DNA from: an uncultured Acetatifactor sp.
GTDB taxonomy: Bacteria > Bacillota > Clostridia > Lachnospirales > Lachnospiraceae
Assembly: GCA_910585615.1 (NCBI GenBank)
Contig: CAJUFO010000014.1
Location: 6,734-70,733 of the forward strand
Length of the DNA: 64,000 nucleotides
Direction: 5' to 3'
Position numbers and translations under genes: made by a program. Below the pieces are notes generated by a model, which saw only the letters and a program-made list of their open reading frames with translations, did no database searches and was not told the origin of the DNA. Below, one piece after another: positions 16,145 to 24,350 of this stretch. Within the stretch, counting starts at the first letter, position 1, and the number at the start of each line of letters is the position of its first letter.

Positions 16145-17720
16145 GCTACTGACAAAGCTTTCCCTGTACGGAATGTTCGGCTTCAACGAATTCCGCCATA
16201 CCAGAGACGGAAAGAAGAAGCTCCGCTTCTGCCTCATGGGGGCGCTCTGGGTGCTCCTGATCCTGATGCTGGCGGGCTATGTGGGACTGACCAGCTACGG
16301 GCTCACATCCATAGGCATGGGGTATTTCGTCCCTGCTGTTCTGGGCATGCTGGTATCGCTGGTGACGTTCTTTTTCACCATGACCAAGGCCGGCCCTATG
16401 CTCTTTGACCAGAGATCCTATGAAAAACAGGTGGCGCTGCCGGTGGAGGCGAAGAGCATCATCGTCAGCCGGTTCCTGTCCATGTACCTGACGGACATTG
16501 CGCTGGGGCTTGTGGTGATGCTGCCGGGAATGGCGGTGTACGGCGTGGCGGAGAGGCCGGGTCTTACTTTTTATCTCTACGGATTCTTCGTCATCCTCTT
16601 CCTGCCCATGCTGCCCCTGACAGCGGCTTCCGTGGCGGGGGCCCTGATCGCGGGCATCGCCGGCAGATGGAAGCGGGGGAACCTGGCCTCCATCCTGCTG
16701 ACCATGATTTTCGTGTGCGTCGTTCTGGTGGGGAGCATGAGCCTGGGCAGGCTGGACGAAAGCCAGCTGGGGGCCATGATGGAGGAGATGGCGCTGCAAT
16801 TGGAGCGGCAGATCGGCAGGCTCTATCCCCCGGCTATCTGGATCTCCGAGGCCATGGTGTCCGGGAAAGCGGCATGGCTGCTCCTGTTCCTGGGGGTGTC
16901 CCTGGGCTGCTTCCTGATTTTCCTGGAAATCCTGGGGCGCTTTTACGGCCGTGTATGCCAGATGCTCAGCGCCAGGGAGGCCCGGGGGAACTATCGGATG
17001 GAGCGGCTCCAGGCCAAATCCGTCATGCGGAGCCTGGTGGAACGGGAGGGGAGGCGCTACTTTGCCTCCAGCGTCTATGTGGTGAACACGCTGACAGGAG
17101 AGCTGATGATGGTGCTGCTGGCCCTGGGCGTGGCCCTGGCGGGGAGGGACGCTGTAGATAAGCTGCTGGGCCTGCCCGGGGCGGTGGACAGGACGCTGCC
17201 CGTGTTGCTGGGGGCCATGCCCGTGATGATGCCTCTGACCGCCTGCTCCCTGTCCATGGAGGGGAAGAGCTGGTGGATGACCCAGACCCTGCCGGTGACA
17301 AGGCGGGAGCTGATCTGGGGCAAGGTGACCCTGCAGCTGATCGTGGCGCTGCCCTTTTATCTGGTGTCTGAGGCGGCGCTGATCGTGGCGCTGCGCCCGG
17401 GCCTTCCAGAGGCGGTGTGCCTGCTGGCGGTGCCCGCGGCCTATATCCTCTTCGGCGCCAGGGCGGGGATAGCGGTGAACGAGAAATTCCCCGTCTTCGA
17501 CTGGGACAGCGAGGTCAAGGTGGTGAAGCAGGGGGCTTCCGCCTTCGTGATGGTGGTCATAGGGCTGGTATCGGCGGCAGTGCCCATCATCGCCCTGTTC
17601 GTCCTGGAGGGGATGGCGGTTTTCGTGTATGGGGCCACTGTGGGGGCGCTGCTGCTGCTGACATGGCTCATGGATGTGAGAGGGCGCGGGAAGCCCTGTC
17701 CGCCTTACCGCCTGGATTAG
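16128..17720 (+). CDS. ABC-2-type transporter permease
   Basis: The 530-residue protein is strongly hydrophobic with roughly ten to twelve predicted membrane segments. It begins with a soluble RLLTKLSLYGMFGFNEFRH segment seen in large ABC-2 permeases. Its start lies inside the end of the ATPase gene, so the two are translationally coupled. It probably exports lipids, peptides or drugs, or has an EcsB-like role. The last ~20 residues (RGRGKPCPPYRLD) are not hydrophobic. Confidence 0.85.
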   Translation: MTRQIRLLTKLSLYGMFGFNEFRHTRDGKKKLRFCLMGALWVLLILMLAGYVGLTSYGLTSIGMGYFVPAVLGMLVSLVTFFFTMTKAGPMLFDQRSYEKQVALPVEAKSIIVSRFLSMYLTDIALGLVVMLPGMAVYGVAERPGLTFYLYGFFVILFLPMLPLTAASVAGALIAGIAGRWKRGNLASILLTMIFVCVVLVGSMSLGRLDESQLGAMMEEMALQLERQIGRLYPPAIWISEAMVSGKAAWLLLFLGVSLGCFLIFLEILGRFYGRVCQMLSAREARGNYRMERLQAKSVMRSLVEREGRRYFASSVYVVNTLTGELMMVLLALGVALAGRDAVDKLLGLPGAVDRTLPVLLGAMPVMMPLTACSLSMEGKSWWMTQTLPVTRRELIWGKVTLQLIVALPFYLVSEAALIVALRPGLPEAVCLLAVPAAYILFGARAGIAVNEKFPVFDWDSEVKVVKQGASAFVMVVIGLVSAAVPIIALFVLEGMAVFVYGATVGALLLLTWLMDVRGRGKPCPPYRLD

Positions 17721-17749
17721 GCATGTGCGGACGGAATCTGCGTCAGCAG

Positions 17750-17778
17750 TAGACAAGTCCTTTCCGCTCCGCTATAAT
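17750..17778 (+). promoter_or_regulatory. Promoter of the HAD phosphatase gene
   Basis: TAGACA (17750-17755), 17 bp, TATAAT (17773-17778), placing the start of transcription about 25 nt before the ATG at 17811. Confidence 0.7.
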
Positions 17779-17810
17779 ATAGCCGAGAAAGCACAGGGAG
17801 GCGGCGGAGG

Positions 17811-18593
17811 ATGAAGCTGATATTTTTCGATGTTGACGGTACGCTGATTGGCGATAAGGGACAGGTTCTGGCGCAGAGCACCAAGGAGGCCATAGGGAAG
17901 GCCAGGGAGAACGGCCATATCTGCATCGTCAATACGGGCAGGACATGGAAGCTGGTGGGAGACTGGCTCCCGCATCAGGCGGAGTTTGACGGATACCTGC
18001 TGGGCTGTGGCACTATGGCACAGTACCGCGGGGAGGTGCTCTGGCACAGGACATTTCCCCAGGAGCAGGGACGGCGGATCATTAATGCCATGGATTGCTG
18101 GGGAATCGATGCCCTTCTGGAGGGGAGCGAAAAAAACTATACCAGGGAATTGGAGGAATTCCATACAGAGCTTTTCCGTGAGCACATAGAAGTGCGGTAT
18201 GGCAGAACCTGCGGGGCATGGGGGGAGGCCTGCGGCCACTTCGACAAGTTCTTTCTGTATGTGGACGAGGGCTCCCGGCTGGAGGGCTTCCGGCGGGAGC
18301 TGTCAGGAGAGCTGGATTTTATCGACAGGGATTACGGCTTCTGGGAGGTGACTCCTGTGGGCTGCTCCAAAGGCCTTGCCATGGAAAAGCTGGCGGAGAC
18401 CCTGGGGATTCCTATGGCGGACACGGTGGCCATAGGCGACAGCAGCAATGACCTGGAGATGCTCCAGAGGGCGGGAACCAGCATCGCCATGGGCAATGCC
18501 ACCCAGAACATACGGGACATGGCGGACTACGTGACCACGGACGTGACGGCGGACGGCATCTGGAACGCCCTGGACTGGCTGGGGGTGCTGTAG
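17811..18593 (+). CDS. HAD-superfamily phosphatase (Cof type)
   Basis: The 260-residue protein has HAD motif I DVDGT (residues 7-11), motif II in IVNTGRT, a motif III lysine (GCSKGLAMEKL) and motif IV GDSSNDLEML. The C2 cap length matches the Cof/YidA subgroup, which dephosphorylates sugar phosphates, flavin precursors or other phosphometabolites. It is transcribed alone from the promoter at 17750. A stem GGCCTGTCAT/ATGGCAGGTC with a short T-run at about 18671-18705 follows. Confidence 0.88.
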   Translation: MKLIFFDVDGTLIGDKGQVLAQSTKEAIGKARENGHICIVNTGRTWKLVGDWLPHQAEFDGYLLGCGTMAQYRGEVLWHRTFPQEQGRRIINAMDCWGIDALLEGSEKNYTRELEEFHTELFREHIEVRYGRTCGAWGEACGHFDKFFLYVDEGSRLEGFRRELSGELDFIDRDYGFWEVTPVGCSKGLAMEKLAETLGIPMADTVAIGDSSNDLEMLQRAGTSIAMGNATQNIRDMADYVTTDVTADGIWNALDWLGVL

Positions 18594-18670
18594 CGGCGAT
18601 CAGGGAGGTATGAAAACACCCTTTAAAGGAAAGGATTCTAATGTCAGGTACCGCAATGAATAAAGAAAGG

Positions 18671-18705
18671 CCTGTCATCTGTTGGATGGCAGGTCTTTTG
18701 GCGTG
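18671..18705 (+). terminator. Probable terminator after the HAD gene
   Basis: CCTGTCAT pairs with ATGGCAGG (one G-U pair) around a 7-nt loop, followed by TCTTTT. The T-run is short, so efficiency is uncertain. Confidence 0.6.
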
Positions 18706-18770
18706 CAGCCGAGCAAAAAAATCCCCACACAACCGAAAAAAATTCCCTATCTGCCCCGCCCCCTTTTTCC

Positions 18771-18776
18771 TATAAT
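18771..18776 (+). promoter_or_regulatory. -10 element upstream of the sugar permease gene
   Basis: A perfect TATAAT lies 67 bp before the permease start, but no good -35 is present at 16-18 bp. That pattern fits activator-dependent transcription. The AraC-type response regulator encoded at 21.6 kb is the natural candidate; this is inference. Confidence 0.45.
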
Positions 18777-18842
18777 AAACCCATCAAGTCAAGGAACCGG
18801 AAAAGCATTCCAAAATACCAAAATAGAACGGGAGGTAAAATG

Positions 18843-19778
18843 ATGGGTAAGAAGTCATCCGCGGGGACGAAGAGACTCAGCCTGTGGCAGAGCATCTGCA
18901 GACATAAGGGACTGTACCTGATGGCGCTGCCGGGATTCGTCTGGTTCGTTCTGTTCAAGTACATCCCCCTGGTGGGTTCGGTGATTGCCTTTATGGACTA
19001 TGACATTTACAAGGGGATCCGAGGGAGCAGCTTCGTGGGGCTGAAGCATTTCGCCCACTTCTTCAAATTCCCTGAGTTCGGCCAGATTTTCCGAAACACG
19101 GCAATCCTGGGGGCCTACGATGTGCTAATCGTGTTCCCAATTCCGATTGTGCTAGCCATATTGATGAACGAGGTGCGGGGGGCAAAATATAAGAAGGCGG
19201 TACAGACCGCAGTATACGTGCCCCACTTCCTCTCCTGGGTCATCATCGGCGGCATCTTCACCACATTGCTGTCGCCGAATACGGGCGTCATCAACAATTT
19301 CCGCCAGATGCTGGGGCTGGACTCCGTCTACTACATGGCCAGCGAGAAGCACATCAGAGGGATTCTGGTCATCGCCAGCATCTGGAAGGAGATGGGCTGG
19401 AGCTCCATCGTCTACCTGGCGGCCATCGCGGGAATCGACCCTGCCCTGTATGAGGCGGCGGAGATCGACGGGGCCAACCGCTTCCGGCGGATGTTGAACA
19501 TCACCCTGCCCACGATCCTGCCGATCATCATGACCATGCTGCTCTTAAAGATCGGGAACTTTATGGAGATCGGCTTCGAGAAGACCAATTCCTTCATGAA
19601 CAGCATGAACCAGGAGCGCATCGACGTGTTCGACACCTTCGTGTACAGATACGGCCTGCAGAACCTCCAGTACAGCTACGCCACGGCGGTGGGCCTGTTC
19701 AAGTCGGTGGTGGGCATCACGCTCCTGTTCCTGTCCAATGCCCTGAGCAAGAAGACGACACAGCAGTCGATTATTTGA
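18843..19778 (+). CDS. ABC sugar transporter permease, LplB type
   Basis: The 311-residue membrane protein has about six membrane segments and the EAA-loop pattern YEAAEIDGANRFRRMLNITLP that docks the ATPase. It fits the LplB/YtcP class that imports complex or charged oligosaccharides using a shared MsmK/UgpC ATPase; one such ATPase is encoded at 59.3 kb. The ATG at 18843 has GGAGG 7 nt upstream; ATG 18840 is the alternative. Its partner permease and binding protein, encoded next, are fused and broken, so this intact gene is probably non-functional on its own. Confidence 0.9.
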   Translation: MGKKSSAGTKRLSLWQSICRHKGLYLMALPGFVWFVLFKYIPLVGSVIAFMDYDIYKGIRGSSFVGLKHFAHFFKFPEFGQIFRNTAILGAYDVLIVFPIPIVLAILMNEVRGAKYKKAVQTAVYVPHFLSWVIIGGIFTTLLSPNTGVINNFRQMLGLDSVYYMASEKHIRGILVIASIWKEMGWSSIVYLAAIAGIDPALYEAAEIDGANRFRRMLNITLPTILPIIMTMLLLKIGNFMEIGFEKTNSFMNSMNQERIDVFDTFVYRYGLQNLQYSYATAVGLFKSVVGITLLFLSNALSKKTTQQSII

Positions 19779-19793
19779 CGAAAAGGAGGAACC

Positions 19794-21480
19794 ATGAACA
19801 AGACTACGATAAAACGTTCCTTGCCGGACAGAATCTTCAATGTGGCGAATCTGATTGCGTTGGGCATCATAGGCCTGATTGCGGTGCTGCCCTATATCAA
19901 CATGCTGGCGGTGTCCTTAAGCAGCTCCGGGCCAGTGGATTCGGGCCAGGCAGGCGCAGGGGAGAGCAGCGGGGAGTCCTCTGTGGAATCTTCCGCGGAA
20001 TCCTCCGCCGGGGAAGAGTCCTCCGAGGCATCCGGCGGGGAAACTCAGGGCATCCCCACCATCTCCATCGGACTGAGGGCCGGAAACAGCTACGTGCAGT
20101 CCTGCCCGGACATCAACACGGACGAGCATGTGCTGGCCTTTGAGGAGAAGCTGGGGGTAGACTTGGACATCGCATTGATCCAGCACGACGGATTCACCGA
20201 GAAGCTGGGCATGATGCTGGCCCAGGGGGATTTCCCCGATGTGATCTCAGGCGACATGCCTTACACCGCCGTCATGTCCGGTGCCATAGAGAACGGCCTG
20301 TTCATGCCCCTGGACGATTTGCTGGAGGAGTACGGCCCCAACCTGATGGCCCAGGTGCCGGAGAACGTGTGGGATGAGCTGAGAGGCCCGGACGGCCATA
20401 TCTACGCAATCGGCGACTTCATGACCAACACCGCCAGAAGGCGCACCGTCATCCGCGGGGATTTGCTGGAGAAGCTGAACCTGGAGATTCCGGTGACCCT
20501 GGACGACTACTACAACGTGCTGAAGGCCTTCAAGGAGGACGGCGTGAAGTATCCCTTCATAGGAAGAGAGAAATTCAAGTACAGCGAGACCTTCTTCGCC
20601 GCCTACGGCGTGGTTCCCACCACCTGGCAGCTGAATGAGGCCGGAGAGGTAGTGCCCGCCTACATCCTGCCTGAGATGAAGGAGGCCCTGGCCTTTTACA
20701 AGAAGCTCTACGACGAGGGCCTGATCGATGCGGAGAGCCTGACCAACAACGGAACCGTCCGTGACCAGAAGGCTGCGGCGGGAGACGTGGGCATGATGGT
20801 GGTGAACATCTCCGCGGCGCCCGGCTACAATATCGCCCTCCAGGAGAACCTGCCCGACGCGGAATGGGTATGCGTGGCCTCCCCGGAGAACCCGAATGGC
20901 GGCAAGCACGGCTATGCTGCATTCACCCCCCACCGCCAACGTGCGCTACATCAGCGCCAAGTGCGAGAACCCGGAGGAGATTGTCAAGTTCTTCGACAGC
21001 CTGCTGGAGCCCGATGAGGAGCTGCAGAGATTCCTGACCTACGGCGTGGAGGGAGAGTTCTACACCCTGAACGAGGACAGCAGCGTGAACTTCGAAGTGC
21101 CCAACTACTCCCCCAACCCCTTTGACGTAATCCCCCAGTTCCTGCGCAGGGTCAAGGACGCAGGCATCGACAGGGCCACGCTGGGTTCCATGCAGGGAGG
21201 CCCGGAGGCCATCGAGTACTATGACACGAAGGCCAAGGATGACATCTTAAGCTATATCCAGCCCATCAACCTGCAGTCCATCGTGAACCATCCGGAGCTG
21301 TCCGTGGAGGAGGATAAGCAGGAGCTGTTCATCAACTACGCTTCTAAGGTGATGATTGGCACGGAATCCCTGAACGACTTCGACAAGTTCGTACAGGAAT
21401 GGATGGACAGGGGCGGCACCGAGGTCATTGCCGAAGCCACCGAGCAGTATAAAAACGGCACTGCTAAGATAAGAGAGTAA
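19794..21480 (+). pseudogene. Broken fusion of a YtcP-type permease N-terminus and a sugar-binding protein, with a frameshift
   Basis: The first ~45 residues (KRSLPDRIF.. one membrane helix ..LPYINMLAVSLSSS) match the start of the second LplB/YtcP permease. The frame then passes, around 19915-19965, into a Ser/Glu-rich linker and the body of an extracellular solute-binding protein (IGLRAGNSYVQS, GDFPDVISGDMP). The rest of the permease and the binding protein's signal peptide and lipobox are missing, as expected for one in-frame deletion. A second lesion is at C6 20926-20931: five Cs would keep YAAFTP-TANVRYISAKCENPEE in frame, but the six present shift it, and the C-terminal 180 residues continue in another frame to 21480. 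Sequencing error at the homopolymer is possible; the fusion is not explained that way. Confidence 0.85.
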
Positions 21481-21592
21481 GGACATCGGCACAGCGGGCA
21501 GACGAGGCGGACTATTCTGACAGGTAGGGCGGCAGGGCCTGGATGCCCGCTGCACCATGAGGAGGCCATACAGGGGGCGGAAAGGACGGGCC

Positions 21593-22579
21593 GTGTACAG
21601 GATTTTGATCGTGGATGATGAGATGGTGTTCCGCAAGGGAATCGCAGCCATGCTGCGGAAATCGGATTTCAGTCTGGGGCTGATTTCGGAGGCCGTGGAC
21701 GGCTGTGAGGCGCTGGAGCTTCTGGAACAGAATGACTATGATATCGTAATCACAGATATCCGCATGCCCCGGATGGACGGGCTGATGCTGTGCCGAAGCA
21801 TCCGGGAGAAGGGACTGAAGCCAGGCATCGTGATTCTGTCCGGCTATGATGACTTCAAATACGCCCAGACCGCCATCCAGTACGGCGTATCTGACTATGT
21901 GCTCAAGCCTGTGTCCCAGAGGAAGCTGGCCCAGGTGCTGCAGGAGGTCATCCGCAAGCGGGAGGAAAGCGGCATGGGCTTAAGCTACAGCCAGATGGAC
22001 AGCCTGGTCACAGGCCTGGCCAATGCCCTGTGGAATCAGGACAGGGAGGCCTGGCAGAGGGCCGGGCAGGAGGCCGCTAAGGCGCTGAGCGGCCTGGGAC
22101 AAAAGACAGAGACGGAAATACTGCGGGAGATTGTCCTGGGCGTTTCCGAAAAGATATCTGCCAGGCTGGAAGAGAAGCTTCCCACGGACAGTTTCGGGGA
22201 ACAGGGCTTTGAGGAGAATCTGGAGCTGCTCTGGGAGATGGCAGGGAACCGCAAGAGCCATGGGATGCTGGAGACCGTGCGGGAGCACCTATTGGCCAAC
22301 CCGGCCATGAGCCAGGAGGAGCTGTGCGGGCTGCTGGGCTTCTCCTCCTCCCATTTCAGCCAGACCTTTAAGGAGAAGACAGGAAAGAAATTCGTGGACT
22401 ACAGGACGCAGATTCGCATGGAGGCGGCCAGGCAGCAGCTGTGCATCCCCTCCAAGACGGTGACCCAGGTGGCGGCGGAGGTGGGCTACAGCGATTACTC
22501 CCATTTCAGCAGCGTATTCCGGAAATTCTATGGAAAGACACCGGCGCAGTTTCGGGAGGAAAGGGGACTGGGGCTTTGA
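21593..22579 (+). CDS. Response regulator, YesN/AraC type
   Basis: The 328-residue protein has a receiver domain (ILIVDDE, phospho-acceptor Asp in IVITDIRMPRMDG, LSGYDDF, and Lys in YVLKPVSQ), a linker and a C-terminal double helix-turn-helix of AraC type (EELCGLLGFSSSHFSQTFKEKTG and VGYSDYSHFSSVFRKFYGKTPAQFR). The GTG at 21593 gives the usual MYRILIVDDE start with GGAAAGGA upstream; ATG 21557 is an alternative without a ribosome site. It is coupled to the sensor kinase gene. Such pairs activate nearby sugar-uptake and glycosidase genes, here the decayed locus on either side. Confidence 0.92.
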   Translation: MYRILIVDDEMVFRKGIAAMLRKSDFSLGLISEAVDGCEALELLEQNDYDIVITDIRMPRMDGLMLCRSIREKGLKPGIVILSGYDDFKYAQTAIQYGVSDYVLKPVSQRKLAQVLQEVIRKREESGMGLSYSQMDSLVTGLANALWNQDREAWQRAGQEAAKALSGLGQKTETEILREIVLGVSEKISARLEEKLPTDSFGEQGFEENLELLWEMAGNRKSHGMLETVREHLLANPAMSQEELCGLLGFSSSHFSQTFKEKTGKKFVDYRTQIRMEAARQQLCIPSKTVTQVAAEVGYSDYSHFSSVFRKFYGKTPAQFREERGLGL

Positions 22580-24186
22580 CCAAGGTACTGAAGGGGAGAA
22601 AGGATTTCATCTACTTCATCGCGGGAGTGGCGCTGATTATCCTGGTGCCTGTGCTGCTGATCAGCACCGCGGGCATCAGCAGGGCCAGCCGCCAGATGCA
22701 GGAGCGCAACAGAGAGTACTGGCAGATGATCGTCCAGGATATCATCTACGACATGGATAAGGCAATCAAGGAGTATGACAACCTGTCCATGACCGCCCTG
22801 CTCCAGGAGGAGCTGCTGAACATCCTCTATCAGCAGGAGCTGGACCAGGTGGAGTACGCGGCGGCCTCGTCGTGGCTGGAGCAGCAGCTGACGGTGGAGC
22901 TGTTCCTGAACAATTCCCTGATCAGCAGCTTCCAGGTGCTGGGCAACAACGGCTTCTACTATACCAGCAACCGGGACATCTCCAGAGAGGAGACCCAGGC
23001 CCTGGCCCAGAGCGTGGAGAAAAGCGGCAGGATCACCATCTTCATGCCGGATGCCCGGGACAGCGGGCGGGAGAGCGGCTTCGTGACCATCGGGAGATAC
23101 ATTTATTCGTACAAGGACATACGGCATCTGGGATACTTCCTCATGTCCATCCGGCGCACGGAGCTGGATCGCATCTGGGCCAACAAAGACCTGGAGAGCC
23201 TGCGGGTGCTGGTGCTGGACGGGGAGGGCGCCCCGGTGTACGGCATGCCTGAGGGAAGCTGGGAGCTGGAGAGCCTGTACCGGGAGATGGCAGAGGAGAC
23301 CGGCTCCTTCTATGGGCCTCAGGAGGCGGAAGGGAGGCTGTATCTGTACCAGAAGTCCGCTTACACCGGATGGACGGCGGTGGTGGCGGTGCCCAGGGAG
23401 GTGTACCACACCTCGGTCTGGAGCCTGAACCGCACCTTCCTGATAGCGGGAGCGGTGGCGGTGCTGTTTACCTTGGTGCTGGCCTATTTCCTGATACGCA
23501 GCGTCTACGCCACCCAGCTGGAGAACCAGAAGAACGAGACGGAGCGCAGCCGGGCGGAGATGAAGGCCCTGCAGACCCAGATCAATCCCCATTTCCTCTA
23601 CAATACCCTGGGGGCCATCAATATGTATTCTGTCATGGAGGACATGGAGGCCGTTCAGGACATCACCGATGCCCTGAGCAAAATGTTCCGCTACGCGGTG
23701 CAGAATCCCCTGGTGCCGGTGGGGATTGCTCAGGAGATAGAGCATGTGGAGAACTACTTAAAGATTCAGAAGTACCGCCAGGGCATCATGCCGAAGCTGG
23801 AGATATCCATAGAGGAGGCCGGGGACGCGGCCATGCTGCGGCTGTGCCTGCAGCCCATCGTGGAGAATATCTTCAAGCATGCTTTCGCCGAGGGCATCCG
23901 CCCGGAGCATTTCATCCGCATCCGGGCCTTCCGGGAGGGAGGCAGGCTCCTGGTGGACGTGACGGACAATGGCAGAGGGCCGTCCATGGATGTGGAGGAT
24001 ATGGAATATGTCACGGACGGGGAGAAGAACGGCAGAGGCATCGGCCTCTCCAATGTGCACAGACGGCTGAAGCTGGCCTACGGGGACAGCTACGGGCTGC
24101 GGATCTCCGGCAGGGTGGGAAAGGGGATGACCATACGGGTCTGCCAGCCCTACCAGGTCATCGAGCGGAGGGAGAATCCTCTCTGA
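22576..24186 (+). CDS. Sensor histidine kinase, YesM/LytS type
   Basis: The 536-residue protein has a membrane helix near residues 12-35, an extracellular sensor region of about 250 residues, a second helix (TFLIAGAVAVLFTLVLAYFL), the His_kinase motif QINPHFLYNTL with the phospho-acceptor His, and an HATPase domain (VTDNGRGPS, NGRGIGLSNVHRRL). I chose the TTG at 22576, which overlaps the TGA of the response regulator; longer upstream frames are out-of-frame shadows of that gene. It probably senses an extracellular sugar or its binding protein and phosphorylates the preceding regulator. Confidence 0.9.
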   Translation: MTKVLKGRKDFIYFIAGVALIILVPVLLISTAGISRASRQMQERNREYWQMIVQDIIYDMDKAIKEYDNLSMTALLQEELLNILYQQELDQVEYAAASSWLEQQLTVELFLNNSLISSFQVLGNNGFYYTSNRDISREETQALAQSVEKSGRITIFMPDARDSGRESGFVTIGRYIYSYKDIRHLGYFLMSIRRTELDRIWANKDLESLRVLVLDGEGAPVYGMPEGSWELESLYREMAEETGSFYGPQEAEGRLYLYQKSAYTGWTAVVAVPREVYHTSVWSLNRTFLIAGAVAVLFTLVLAYFLIRSVYATQLENQKNETERSRAEMKALQTQINPHFLYNTLGAINMYSVMEDMEAVQDITDALSKMFRYAVQNPLVPVGIAQEIEHVENYLKIQKYRQGIMPKLEISIEEAGDAAMLRLCLQPIVENIFKHAFAEGIRPEHFIRIRAFREGGRLLVDVTDNGRGPSMDVEDMEYVTDGEKNGRGIGLSNVHRRLKLAYGDSYGLRISGRVGKGMTIRVCQPYQVIERRENPL

Positions 24187-24350
24187 ACATCTGTGCAGCC
24201 AATTGCGCTGTCACAGCGGAAAGCCCCGGAAGTCCTATGGAAAATGTCTTGAAAAAGATATACAGGTGGTATGACGGGGAGTAGGAGAGGGCGGGCAAGT
24301 AAGTTCCCGCTCGGCGGGAGCGGAATCAAAAGGAAAGGATAGAGTATCGT

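Noticed and set aside
16146..17756. 536-codon minus-strand frame opposite the ABC permease
   Set aside because: It is His/Gln/Pro-rich antisense of a clear membrane protein.
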